DNA of 62,936 bases from Rhizobiaceae bacterium (GTDB lineage Bacteria > Pseudomonadota > Alphaproteobacteria > Rhizobiales > Rhizobiaceae), in assembly GCA_028279875.1 (NCBI GenBank), contig JANQMU010000098.1, positions 1-62,936 on the forward strand, read 5' to 3'. Position 1 is the stretch's first letter. Each line of letters starts with the position of its first letter. The position numbers were made by a program, and so were the translations under genes. Under the pieces are notes generated by a model. The model was given only the letters and a program-made list of their open reading frames with translations. It was not told the origin of the DNA and did not search any database. This document shows, piece after piece, positions 26,791 to 35,176 of this stretch.

Positions 26791-27966
26791 ATGGTCAATA
26801 CAGCCCGGGGGCTTTCAAAAATGCCGCAGCAAGCCATCAGATGTGTGTTCATGCGGGGCGGGACTTCAAAAGCGCTGATGTTCCGTCTCGAAGATCTGCC
26901 GACCGACCGCAAGGCATGGGCCGATATCTTTCTCGCGGCCATGGGTTCTCCGGATGAGTATGGACGCCAGCTTGACGGAATGGGCGGCGGCATATCTTCC
27001 TTGTCGAAGGTCTGTATCATCGGACAGCCGACACGGCCGGATGCCGATGTGGATTTTACTTTCTGTCAGGTCTCGCCACGCGAAGCCAGTGTCGATTATG
27101 CCGGCAATTGCGGCAACATGTCTTCGGCGATCGGTCCCTTTGCCGTCGATGACGGCCTTGTTCAGCGGCCGGATGATGGGAAGGCCACGGTCCGCATCTA
27201 CAATACCAACACAAAGAAAATCGTCCATGCGCATTTCGAGGTAACCGGCGGAAGAGCCGAAGTGAATGGCGATTTCCGGATTGACGGCGTATCCGGCAGC
27301 GGGTCTGCGATCCGGCTCGACTTCCTCGACCCCGGAGGTGCGCGAACCCGCAGCGTTCTGCCGACGGGCAACGCCGTCGATGTGATTGAAATCGACGGCG
27401 AGGATCCGGTCGAAGCAAGCCTCGTCGACGCAACCAATCCCAGCGTTTTCGTGCGTGCGGGCGATTTCGGCCTCCTGGGCACCGAGACGCCTGACGAAAT
27501 CGAACGGGACGATGCGCTTCTCGCGAAACTGGAAACCATCCGGCGGGAGGCGTCCGTGCGCATGGGTATGTCTGCCGATCATTCGGAAGCTGCCCGGCAG
27601 GCAAGCCAGCCGAAGATCGCATTGCTCGCCGCTCCGGCCGCCGCATCGCTTCTCACGGGAGCGGTTTTGCAAGCGGAGGAATATGACATTTCCTGCCGAA
27701 TGATATCGATGGGCCGGCCGCACCGGGCCATCCCGATTACCGGCGCCTTGTGCCTGGCGGCGGCCTGCAAGATTCCGGGTACGATTGCGGAGGCGGCGGC
27801 TTCCGGCGGTCAGGACGACGAGATTCACATCGGCCATCCGTCGGGCGTTATCCTGGTTGACGCTGAAATCAGCAAGCGGCCGGAGTCAATCCATATCGAA
27901 CGTGCAACGGTCTACCGGACCGCGCGAAGGCTTTTCCAGGGCGAAGTGCTGTATCGAGCGAAATGA
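26791..27966 (+). CDS. PrpF-family isomerase (methylitaconate or 4-oxalomesaconate type)
   Basis: 391 residues from ATG 26791; an ATG at 26821 (MPQQAIRCVFMRGGTSKAL) gives the usual family start and may be the true one. Diaminopimelate-epimerase fold protein with the PrpF signature MRGGTSKA and VDYAGNCGNMSS around the general acid/base Cys. Members shift a double bond in aconitate-like acids. With the lyase just upstream (61-base gap) it may isomerise an itaconate or mesaconate derivative before hydration and cleavage. It is not next to prpC or acnD, so a role in the standard methylcitrate cycle is less likely. Confidence 0.87.
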   Translation: MVNTARGLSKMPQQAIRCVFMRGGTSKALMFRLEDLPTDRKAWADIFLAAMGSPDEYGRQLDGMGGGISSLSKVCIIGQPTRPDADVDFTFCQVSPREASVDYAGNCGNMSSAIGPFAVDDGLVQRPDDGKATVRIYNTNTKKIVHAHFEVTGGRAEVNGDFRIDGVSGSGSAIRLDFLDPGGARTRSVLPTGNAVDVIEIDGEDPVEASLVDATNPSVFVRAGDFGLLGTETPDEIERDDALLAKLETIRREASVRMGMSADHSEAARQASQPKIALLAAPAAASLLTGAVLQAEEYDISCRMISMGRPHRAIPITGALCLAAACKIPGTIAEAAASGGQDDEIHIGHPSGVILVDAEISKRPESIHIERATVYRTARRLFQGEVLYRAK

Positions 27967-28024
27967 CCGCAACTCGGAGATGCGGCGGAAACCATAATGG
28001 CGACCCCGTTATACCCGTCCACTG

Positions 28025-28159
28025 TCAACAATCAGCTTCGAGCTTTGATTTCGGGTCTATGGCGCTGATGATTTCCGCGATGATTTTGCGCGAAAGCTTT
28101 CTCAGCCACCTGAGGATGAGGCGGAGGTTGTTGCCAACAGCGCTCATGGCGGCGACGAC
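28025..28159 (-). mobile_element. C-terminal remnant of an IS5-type transposase
   Basis: Read on the minus strand from 28159, the frame gives AAMSAVGNNLRLILRWL followed by RKLSRKI and ends DPKSKLEADC-TGA at 28025. The string SAVGNNLRLILRWLR is the hallmark end of IS5-family transposases. A stop codon (TGA, 28160-28162) lies directly upstream in frame and the rest of the gene is missing. It is the only trace of an insertion sequence between the PrpF gene and the transglycosylase gene. I did not find terminal repeats. Confidence 0.7.
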
Positions 28160-28198
28160 TCACGCCAAACCGGCAAGCAACACCCTGCATCGTGATGC

Positions 28199-29386
28199 CT
28201 ATTTACCGACCACCGCGCGGTAAATGTCGGTGTCCGCGTGGCCGTCGGGAGCCATGTCGTTGCGGGCCTGGTAGAGGCGGATGACGGCGCGCATCTCCAG
28301 GCCGACGCGGCCGTCGGTTCTGGGCACCTTGTACCCCTGTTTCGCAAGCGCTTTCTGCAGTGCGATGCGCTGCTTCTTGTTGAGCGGTGTTTCTAGGTTC
28401 CATTCGCCCCGAAATGACGGGCTTCGATCGGCGATCCGGTCCGACAGATGGGCGATGGACAGGGCATAGGCATCGGAGAAATTATACTCCTTGATCACCG
28501 GGAAGTTCCCGGTCACCAGAAAGGCAAGGCCCTGAATGCCGCTCGGAAAGAACAGGGTGGCGCTGCCGCGTTTCGGGAAGGCGCCGCCATCGGTTCGTCT
28601 GACGCCGCGCCTTGCCCAATTGGCGTAGCTGTCATCGGCGCGTGTGAGGTCGATATCCTTCGGCAGGGTGACCTGATAGCCCCAATGGGCGCCGGTGATC
28701 CAGCCCTTGCCCTTGAGGTAATTGGCGGCCGAGGCCAGCGCATCGGACGGCGTGCCCCACAAATCCTTCTTTCCGTCGCCATTGTGGTCGACGGCATATT
28801 TCAGGAAGCTCGACGGCATGAATTGCGTGTGGCCGACGGCGCCCGCCCATGATCCGCGCATCTGCTTGCGGCTCAGGCGTTCCTGCTGCATGACCAGCAG
28901 GGCATTGATGAATTCCTTTTGAAAATAGTCATCGCGATAGCCGATATAGCCCAGCGTCGCCAGCGAGCGCAGCGTGTCGCTCTTGCCGATATAGCCGCCG
29001 AAATTGGTCTCCATGCCCCAGATGGCGAGAATCGCATATTTGTCGACGCCGTATTTCCTTTCGATCGCCGCCAGTGTGCGTGCATATTTCTTCGCCATGG
29101 CGCGGCCGGTCCTGATGCGGCCGTCGGTAACCGATTTCTGCACATATTGACCGATCGTCCGCTTGAATTCGGGTTGCTGACGGGTCAGCTTTTCCAGCTT
29201 GGTGTTGGGTGTCATGCCGCTGATGGCGGCTTCGAAGGTCTCCCATGTGACACCGGCGGCTGCAGCATCGGGATAAAGCGACTCCAGATAATTCTGGAAG
29301 GTGGGTTTTGCCGATGCCGGGGCGATGGCGGCTGCAAGGCCGCAGATCACCAGGGCGCTCAGGATGGTTCGGGCGGTGTTGCGCAT
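28199..29386 (-). CDS. Lytic murein transglycosylase, MltB family
   Basis: 395 residues from the ATG at 29386, which gives a clean signal peptide (RNTARTILSALVICGLAA, cut after ASA). Cleaves the MurNAc-GlcNAc bond of peptidoglycan with 1,6-anhydro product formation. The catalytic Glu126 lies in WGMETNFGGYIG; substrate-pocket blocks are GAVGHTQFMPSSF and DHNGDGKKDLW. A C-terminal peptidoglycan-binding helical domain follows (ALAKQGYKVPRTDGRVG and AVIRLYQARNDM). Unlike E. coli MltB there is no lipobox, so it is probably a soluble periplasmic enzyme. Confidence 0.92.
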   Translation of the reverse strand: MRNTARTILSALVICGLAAAIAPASAKPTFQNYLESLYPDAAAAGVTWETFEAAISGMTPNTKLEKLTRQQPEFKRTIGQYVQKSVTDGRIRTGRAMAKKYARTLAAIERKYGVDKYAILAIWGMETNFGGYIGKSDTLRSLATLGYIGYRDDYFQKEFINALLVMQQERLSRKQMRGSWAGAVGHTQFMPSSFLKYAVDHNGDGKKDLWGTPSDALASAANYLKGKGWITGAHWGYQVTLPKDIDLTRADDSYANWARRGVRRTDGGAFPKRGSATLFFPSGIQGLAFLVTGNFPVIKEYNFSDAYALSIAHLSDRIADRSPSFRGEWNLETPLNKKQRIALQKALAKQGYKVPRTDGRVGLEMRAVIRLYQARNDMAPDGHADTDIYRAVVGK

Positions 29387-29548
29387 GGGCAGACCATAAC
29401 AAGAACCGGTCGGCAGGCAAGCCGCGAATGTCGTCTGCCGTTCAGATCGGCCATCACCGCTGGATGCTGCAACCCGCAGTTTCAATCAATGAGTTTTTCG
29501 GCTTTTCCGATGTCGCCGGAGTGTCTATATTTCCGGCTGGCAGGATTC

Positions 29549-29582
29549 GCACCGTCTACAGGCCGGCCGACCGCGACGGTGC
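29549..29582. repeat. Inverted repeat upstream of the LuxR gene
   Basis: GCACCGTC at 29549-29556 and GACGGTGC at 29575-29582 are perfect eight-base inverted repeats with an 18-base centre that includes the palindrome GGCCGGCC. The site ends about 50 bases before the LuxR-type start. It could be an operator, for instance for autoregulation, or just a hairpin. It is not a close match to the classical 18-20 bp lux/tra box. Confidence 0.45.
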
Positions 29583-29632
29583 ATCGTTTGCAGTAAGTCG
29601 GCCTGCCAGCTGGGGCCGATGGGGGGAGCTGG

Positions 29633-30373
29633 TTGAAAATCAAGTCCGTTATCGAGTTTCTTGAAAGCGTGGAAACGCTGGACACGCAGGCTGCCGTCAT
29701 TGACGGGCTGGAGCGTGTTCTTGAAACCTACGGTTTCGAATATTACGGTGTTATCCGCCAGCCGGGCGCCGCCGAGGATCCGCTCAGCCTGGTGCTCGCC
29801 GGGCGCTGGCCTGAGGGCTGGCCCGTTCGCTACATGCAGAAGCGATATGTGCTGATCGATCCCAGCATCCGCTATCTGGGGCTGGCCCAGAAGGGCTTCA
29901 AATGGTCCGATGCGATCCCGGCCTTCAAGCGGGATCCGCATCGCCGGCGCATGCAGCGCATGATGATCGACGCCTTTAAATTCGGCCTTGAAAGTGGTTA
30001 CATGTTTCCGGTTCACGGCCGGCGAGGCCTGCTGGGCATTCTCGTGATCGGCGGCAAGCCGGTCGAGTTGACGTCGCTTGAGATGACTCAATTCGATGCG
30101 CTGGCCAAGGTCGCCTTCTGGCGCCTTCTCGAACTGACCGATCCGCTGGTCGGCCGGGAATTGTCGTCGATGGTCGATGTGCAACTGACCCGGCGGGAGA
30201 TGGAATCGCTGAGTTTCCTGGCCGACGGCATGACGTCCAATGAAATCGCCGCGGTGCTGGACCTGTCGAACCACACCGTCGACTGGTACATGAACGCCGT
30301 TCAGGTCAAGCTGAAGGCAAAGAACCGCCACCATGCGGTCGCCATTGCCTTCCGGCTCGGCCTGATTTCCTAA
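29633..30373 (+). CDS. LuxR-family regulator with autoinducer-binding domain (solo)
   Basis: 246 residues from a TTG at 29633 after GGGGGAGCTGG. The N-terminal ligand domain has W63, Y67, D76, P77 and W91. Their mutual spacing is exactly that of the TraR acyl-homoserine-lactone pocket residues (W57, Y61, D70, P71, W85). The C-terminal GerE-type helix-turn-helix (LTRREMESLSFLADGMTSNEIA) keeps the invariant Glu, Leu and Gly. No luxI-type synthase is present in the window, so it is a solo receptor. It may respond to the cell's own or foreign AHL signals. Target genes are unknown; neighbours are a divergent transglycosylase and pyruvate carboxylase. Confidence 0.9.
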   Translation: MKIKSVIEFLESVETLDTQAAVIDGLERVLETYGFEYYGVIRQPGAAEDPLSLVLAGRWPEGWPVRYMQKRYVLIDPSIRYLGLAQKGFKWSDAIPAFKRDPHRRRMQRMMIDAFKFGLESGYMFPVHGRRGLLGILVIGGKPVELTSLEMTQFDALAKVAFWRLLELTDPLVGRELSSMVDVQLTRREMESLSFLADGMTSNEIAAVLDLSNHTVDWYMNAVQVKLKAKNRHHAVAIAFRLGLIS

Positions 30374-30536
30374 AAGCACAGCCGACATCCTTTCCCGGGT
30401 CACCACGGCCTAAAGCCGCCGGTTTGGTGGGGGGCATTTCATTCGGCGGCGAAACTCTCTAAAGAAGGGGCGAAAAGCGCCTGACGGCCGCTTTCCTTGC
30501 CCATGACGACCAGCAGCATCGACGGAGTGTCTTGTC

Positions 30537-33500
30537 TTGCCGATCACGAAAATCCTCGTCGCCAACAGATCCGAAATCGCCATCCGCGTTTTCCGCGCCG
30601 CCAATGAACTCGGCCTGAAAACGGTCGCGGTCTGGGCCGAGGAGGACAAGCTAGCCCTGCATCGTTTCAAGGCGGATGAATCCTACCAGGTCGGCCGGGG
30701 GCCGCATCTGTCCCACGATATGGGGCCGATCGAAAGCTATCTTTCGATCGACGAGATGATCCGGGTGGCGAAGCTCTCCGGCGCCGATGCCATTCATCCC
30801 GGATACGGGCTCCTGTCGGAAAGCCCGGAATTTGCCGAGGCCTGCGCCGGCAACGGCATCGTCTTCATCGGTCCGAAGCCCGAGACCATGCGCCGGCTGG
30901 GCAACAAGGTCGCGGCCCGCGAACTGGCGCTGGAGGTCGGCGTTCCGGTGGTGCCGGCGACCGAGCCGCTGCCCGATGACAGAGACGAGACGGCGCGCAT
31001 GGCGCGTGAGGTCGGTTTCCCGGTGATGCTGAAGGCGTCCTGGGGCGGCGGCGGCCGCGGCATGCGGGTCATCCGCTCGGAAGACGAGCTCGAAAGGGAG
31101 GTCACCGAGGCCAGGCGCGAGGCGATGGCGGCGTTCGGTAAGGATGAGGTCTATCTGGAAAAACTGGTGGAGCGGGCCCGGCATGTGGAAGTCCAGCTGC
31201 TGGGTGACACCCATGGCAATGTCGTCCACCTGTTCGAACGCGACTGCTCGATCCAGCGGCGCAACCAGAAGGTCGTCGAGCGCGCCCCGGCGCCCTATCT
31301 CGACGACGCGCAGCGCCAGGTGCTTGCCGGCCATGCGCTGAAGATCGGCCGGGCCACCAACTATCTGGGGGCCGGCACGGTTGAATTCCTGATGGATGCC
31401 GACAGCGGCGAATTCTACTTCATCGAGGTTAATCCGCGCATCCAGGTGGAACATACGGTCACCGAGGAGGTGACCGGGATCGATGTCGTCAAGGCGCAGA
31501 TCCATGTGCTCGACGGATATGCCATCGGCACGCCGGAATCGGGCGTTCCGGCGCAGGACCGGATCACGCTCAACGGCCATGCCCTGCAATGCCGGATCAC
31601 CACGGAAGACCCGGAGCAGAACTTCATCCCCGATTATGGCCGCATCACCGCCTATCGCGGCGCCACCGGTTTCGGGATCAGGCTCGATGGCGGCACCGCC
31701 TATTCGGGTGCCGTCATCACCCGGTTCTACGATCCGCTGCTGGAAAAGGTCACCGCCTGGGCGCCGACGCCGGAGGAGGCGATCGACCGGATGGACCGGG
31801 CGCTGCGCGAGTTCCGCATTCGCGGTGTCGCAACCAATCTGACGTTTCTCGAGGCGATCATCGGTCATCCGAACTTCCGGATCAACGCCTATACGACCAA
31901 ATTCATCGATGAGACGCCGGAGCTTTTCAGCCAGGTGCGGCGGCAGGACAGGGCGACCCGGCTGTTGACCTATCTTGCCGATGTGACGGTCAACGGCCAT
32001 CCCGAGACGCGCGGCCGGGCAGAGCCGGCCGACGATGTCGCGGCGCCGTCGATCCCCTATATCGATGCCGACATTCCGGACGGCACCAAGCAGAAACTCG
32101 ATGCGCTCGGTCCGAAGGATTTTGCTGCCTGGATGCGCGATGAGCAGCGGGTGCTGCTGACCGATACGACCATGCGGGACGGCCACCAGTCGCTGCTGGC
32201 GACCCGCATGCGCACCCACGATATCGCCCGGATCTCGGGCACCTATGCGCGGGCGCTGCCCGAACTGATGTCGCTGGAATGCTGGGGCGGTGCGACATTC
32301 GACGTGGCGATGCGGTTCCTGACGGAAGACCCCTGGGAGCGGCTGCAGCAGATCCGTGAGGGCGCGCCGAACCTGCTGTTGCAGATGCTGCTGCGCGGCG
32401 CAAACGGTGTCGGATACAAGAACTATCCAGACAATGTGGTGCGGCATTTCGTGCGCCAGGCGGCGCAGGGCGGCATCGATCTGTTCCGGGTGTTCGATTG
32501 CCTGAACTGGGTCGACAATATGCGTGTCGCGATGGATGCGGTCTGCGAGGAAGACCGGCTGTGCGAGGCGACGATCTGCTATACGGGCGACATCCTGAAT
32601 TCGGCGCGGCCGAAATATGATCTCAAATATTATACCGAACTTGCCGGCGAGCTGACGGAGGCCGGCGCCCATATCATTGCCGTCAAGGACATGGCCGGCC
32701 TGTTGAAGCCGCGGGCGGCGACGATCCTGTTCAAGGCGCTGCGCGAGGCGACCGACCTGCCCATCCATTTCCACACGCACGATACGTCGGGCATCTCGGC
32801 AGCGACCGTGCTGGCCGCCGTCGATGCGGGTGTCGATGCGGTGGACGCGGCGATGGACGCGCTTTCCGGCAACACGTCGCAGCCCTGTCTCGGGTCGATC
32901 GTCGAGGCGCTGCGCGGCACCGACCGCGACCCGGGCCTCGACCCGGAATGGATCCGCCGCATCTCGTTTTACTGGGAGGCCGTGCGGGCGCAATATGCGG
33001 CGTTCGAAAGCGATCTCAAGGGGCCGGCGTCGGAGGTGTATCTGCATGAAATGCCCGGCGGCCAGTTCACCAATCTGAAGGAACAGGCCCGTTCGCTCGG
33101 CCTGGAGACGCGATGGCACGAGGTGGCGCAGGCCTATTCGGACGCCAACCGCATGTTCGGCGATATCGTCAAGGTCACGCCGTCTTCCAAGGTGGTCGGC
33201 GACATGGCGCTGATGATGGTGTCGCAGGACCTGACGGTCGCTGATGTCGAAGATCCGGACCGCGATGTTTCGTTCCCCGATTCCGTCGTCTCCATGATGC
33301 GCGGCGATCTGGGCCAGTCACCCGGCGGTTGGCCCAAAGCGCTGCAGGAAAAGATCCTGAAAGGCGAGGATGCCTATACGGATCGTCCCGGCGCGCTGCT
33401 CGAGGATGCCGATCTCGACGCCGAACGCCGCGAGGTTGAAACGGCCGTCGACCGGCCGGTCAGCGAGTATGAGTTCGCGTCCTATCTGATGTATCCGAAA

Positions 33501-33995
33501 GTGTTCACCGATTATGCCCAGGCCCTCGAAACCTATGGTCCGGTTTCGACCTTGCCGACACCGGCCTATTTCTACGGCCTGCCGGTCGGCGACGAGCTGT
33601 TCGTCGATCTGGAAAAGGGCGTGACGCTGGTGATCCGCAATCTGGCGGTGGGTGAGCCCAATGAAAAGGGCATGGTAACCGTGTTCTTCGAACTGAACGG
33701 CCAGCCGCGTCGCATCAAGGTGCCGGACCGGGCCCATGGCGCGTCGGCATCGGCGCAGCGCCGCAAGGCAGAGGCCGGCAACGAGGCGCATATCGGCGCG
33801 CCGATGCCGGGTGTCATCTCGACCGTGGCGGTCGCCCCGGGCCAGCAGGTCAAGGCCGGCGATGTCCTGCTGTCGATCGAGGCGATGAAAATGGAAACGG
33901 CGCTGCATGCGGAAAATGACGGCACGGTTTCCGAGGTCCTTGTCCAGGCCGGCGATCAGATCGATGCCAAGGATCTGCTCGTCGTCTTTGCCTGA
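30537..33995 (+). CDS. pyc: Pyruvate carboxylase
   Basis: 1152 residues from a TTG at 30537 with GGAG about 10 bases upstream. Carboxylates pyruvate to oxaloacetate to refill the TCA cycle. The biotin carboxylase domain (residues 1 to about 450) has the ATP-grasp loop GGGGRGMRV and the EVNPRIQVEH motif. The carboxyltransferase domain starts near residue 535 (LLTDTTMRDGHQSLLATR). A C-terminal biotin carrier domain has the biotinylated Lys1118 in EAMKMETAL. The length is normal for the single-chain enzyme of alphaproteobacteria. It is monocistronic or coupled loosely (18-base gap) to the MFS gene. Confidence 0.97.
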   Translation: MPITKILVANRSEIAIRVFRAANELGLKTVAVWAEEDKLALHRFKADESYQVGRGPHLSHDMGPIESYLSIDEMIRVAKLSGADAIHPGYGLLSESPEFAEACAGNGIVFIGPKPETMRRLGNKVAARELALEVGVPVVPATEPLPDDRDETARMAREVGFPVMLKASWGGGGRGMRVIRSEDELEREVTEARREAMAAFGKDEVYLEKLVERARHVEVQLLGDTHGNVVHLFERDCSIQRRNQKVVERAPAPYLDDAQRQVLAGHALKIGRATNYLGAGTVEFLMDADSGEFYFIEVNPRIQVEHTVTEEVTGIDVVKAQIHVLDGYAIGTPESGVPAQDRITLNGHALQCRITTEDPEQNFIPDYGRITAYRGATGFGIRLDGGTAYSGAVITRFYDPLLEKVTAWAPTPEEAIDRMDRALREFRIRGVATNLTFLEAIIGHPNFRINAYTTKFIDETPELFSQVRRQDRATRLLTYLADVTVNGHPETRGRAEPADDVAAPSIPYIDADIPDGTKQKLDALGPKDFAAWMRDEQRVLLTDTTMRDGHQSLLATRMRTHDIARISGTYARALPELMSLECWGGATFDVAMRFLTEDPWERLQQIREGAPNLLLQMLLRGANGVGYKNYPDNVVRHFVRQAAQGGIDLFRVFDCLNWVDNMRVAMDAVCEEDRLCEATICYTGDILNSARPKYDLKYYTELAGELTEAGAHIIAVKDMAGLLKPRAATILFKALREATDLPIHFHTHDTSGISAATVLAAVDAGVDAVDAAMDALSGNTSQPCLGSIVEALRGTDRDPGLDPEWIRRISFYWEAVRAQYAAFESDLKGPASEVYLHEMPGGQFTNLKEQARSLGLETRWHEVAQAYSDANRMFGDIVKVTPSSKVVGDMALMMVSQDLTVADVEDPDRDVSFPDSVVSMMRGDLGQSPGGWPKALQEKILKGEDAYTDRPGALLEDADLDAERREVETAVDRPVSEYEFASYLMYPKVFTDYAQALETYGPVSTLPTPAYFYGLPVGDELFVDLEKGVTLVIRNLAVGEPNEKGMVTVFFELNGQPRRIKVPDRAHGASASAQRRKAEAGNEAHIGAPMPGVISTVAVAPGQQVKAGDVLLSIEAMKMETALHAENDGTVSEVLVQAGDQIDAKDLLVVFA

Positions 33996-34013
33996 TCATT
34001 TAACGTTACAGGA

Positions 34014-35171
34014 ATGGCAGCCATGCGTGCGGCGGTCTCTGCGCTGTTTTTCATGAACGGGATGATTGTCGGCGGCTGGGCACCGCAGGTGCCCGAGCTC
34101 GCCGCCCGTCACGGCCTGTCGGAATCGGATATGGGGCTGGTGATCCTGGCGCTCGGGTTCGGCTCGATCCTGATCATGCCGCTCTCCGGCGCGCTGATCG
34201 CCCGGATCGGGTCGCGCCCGGTGCTCCGGGTCACATGCCTTGCCTGCTCCGCCGCGCTGCTGCCGGTCGTGCTGGCGCCGCATGTCACTGCGCTGGCGGT
34301 CATCATGTTCATCTTTGGCGGGATCATCGGCTCGATGGATATCGCCATGAACGCCAACGCCGTCGTGGTCGAACGGCGCCTCGGGCGCGCCATCATGTCG
34401 TCCTGCCACGGGTTCTGGAGCCTCGGCGGCCTGCTGGGGGCATCCATCGGCGGCTGGCTGATCGATCTCGCCGGCTCCGTGGAACAGGCGATGGTGGTGA
34501 CGGCTGCCGGTTTTCTCGTCGCTCTCGCCAGTCTCAGGCACATCTCCCCGGATCTGCCGATCGCCGCGGATGCCAAGCCGAAATTCCGCCTGACCCTCAA
34601 CCCGATGCCCTATGTGCTCGGACTGGTGGCGCTGTTTTCCATGGTGCCGGAGGGCGCGATCCTGGATTGGGGCGCGCTTTACCTGCGCCAGGATCTTGGC
34701 GCCGATGTCGCGACATCGGGGCTCGCCTTCGGCGCGGTGGCGGCGACCATGGCGGTGATGCGTTTTGCCGGCGATGCCGTGCGCCAGCGCTTCGGTGCGG
34801 TAACGACAGTGCGGTTCTCCACGGTGATCGCGGCGGCCGGGCTGATCATGGCCGCCGGTGCTGAGAGCCCGTTCTGGGCGATCGCCGGTTTTGCGCTGTC
34901 GGGGATCGGCATCGCCAATCTGGTGCCGGTGGCGCTGTCGGCGGCCGGAAACGTGCCGGGCCTGCCGCCCGGCGTCGGGATCAGCATCGCGACCTCGATG
35001 GGCTATGCCGGCATCCTGATGGGGCCGGCGGTGATCGGCTTTGTCGCCGAATATAACAGCTTTACCGTTGCCTTTTACGGCCTGTCCTGCCTGTTCGGCG
35101 TGGTCCTGCTGCTGTCGTCGATCACCCGGCACGCCGATATCGGCGGCGAGGCCGTTTTGTCGACCTCCTGA
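34014..35171 (+). CDS. MFS transporter
   Basis: 385 residues with about twelve hydrophobic helices and no long loops. It resembles the YbjJ/fucose-permease-like group of small major-facilitator carriers (GMIVGGWAPQVPELAARHGLSESDMG at the start, with the usual GSRPVLR loop between helices 2 and 3). The start may instead be the ATG at 34023, which is better spaced from AGGA. The substrate cannot be named. It lies just after pyc and converges with the outer-membrane factor gene (5-base gap). Confidence 0.85.
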   Translation: MAAMRAAVSALFFMNGMIVGGWAPQVPELAARHGLSESDMGLVILALGFGSILIMPLSGALIARIGSRPVLRVTCLACSAALLPVVLAPHVTALAVIMFIFGGIIGSMDIAMNANAVVVERRLGRAIMSSCHGFWSLGGLLGASIGGWLIDLAGSVEQAMVVTAAGFLVALASLRHISPDLPIAADAKPKFRLTLNPMPYVLGLVALFSMVPEGAILDWGALYLRQDLGADVATSGLAFGAVAATMAVMRFAGDAVRQRFGAVTTVRFSTVIAAAGLIMAAGAESPFWAIAGFALSGIGIANLVPVALSAAGNVPGLPPGVGISIATSMGYAGILMGPAVIGFVAEYNSFTVAFYGLSCLFGVVLLLSSITRHADIGGEAVLSTS

Positions 35172-35176
35172 GCGCT

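Noticed and set aside
30651..33119. An 822-codon minus-strand frame opposite pyruvate carboxylase
   Set aside because: Antisense shadow of a clearly conserved gene; no recognisable motif and a low-quality amino-acid composition.
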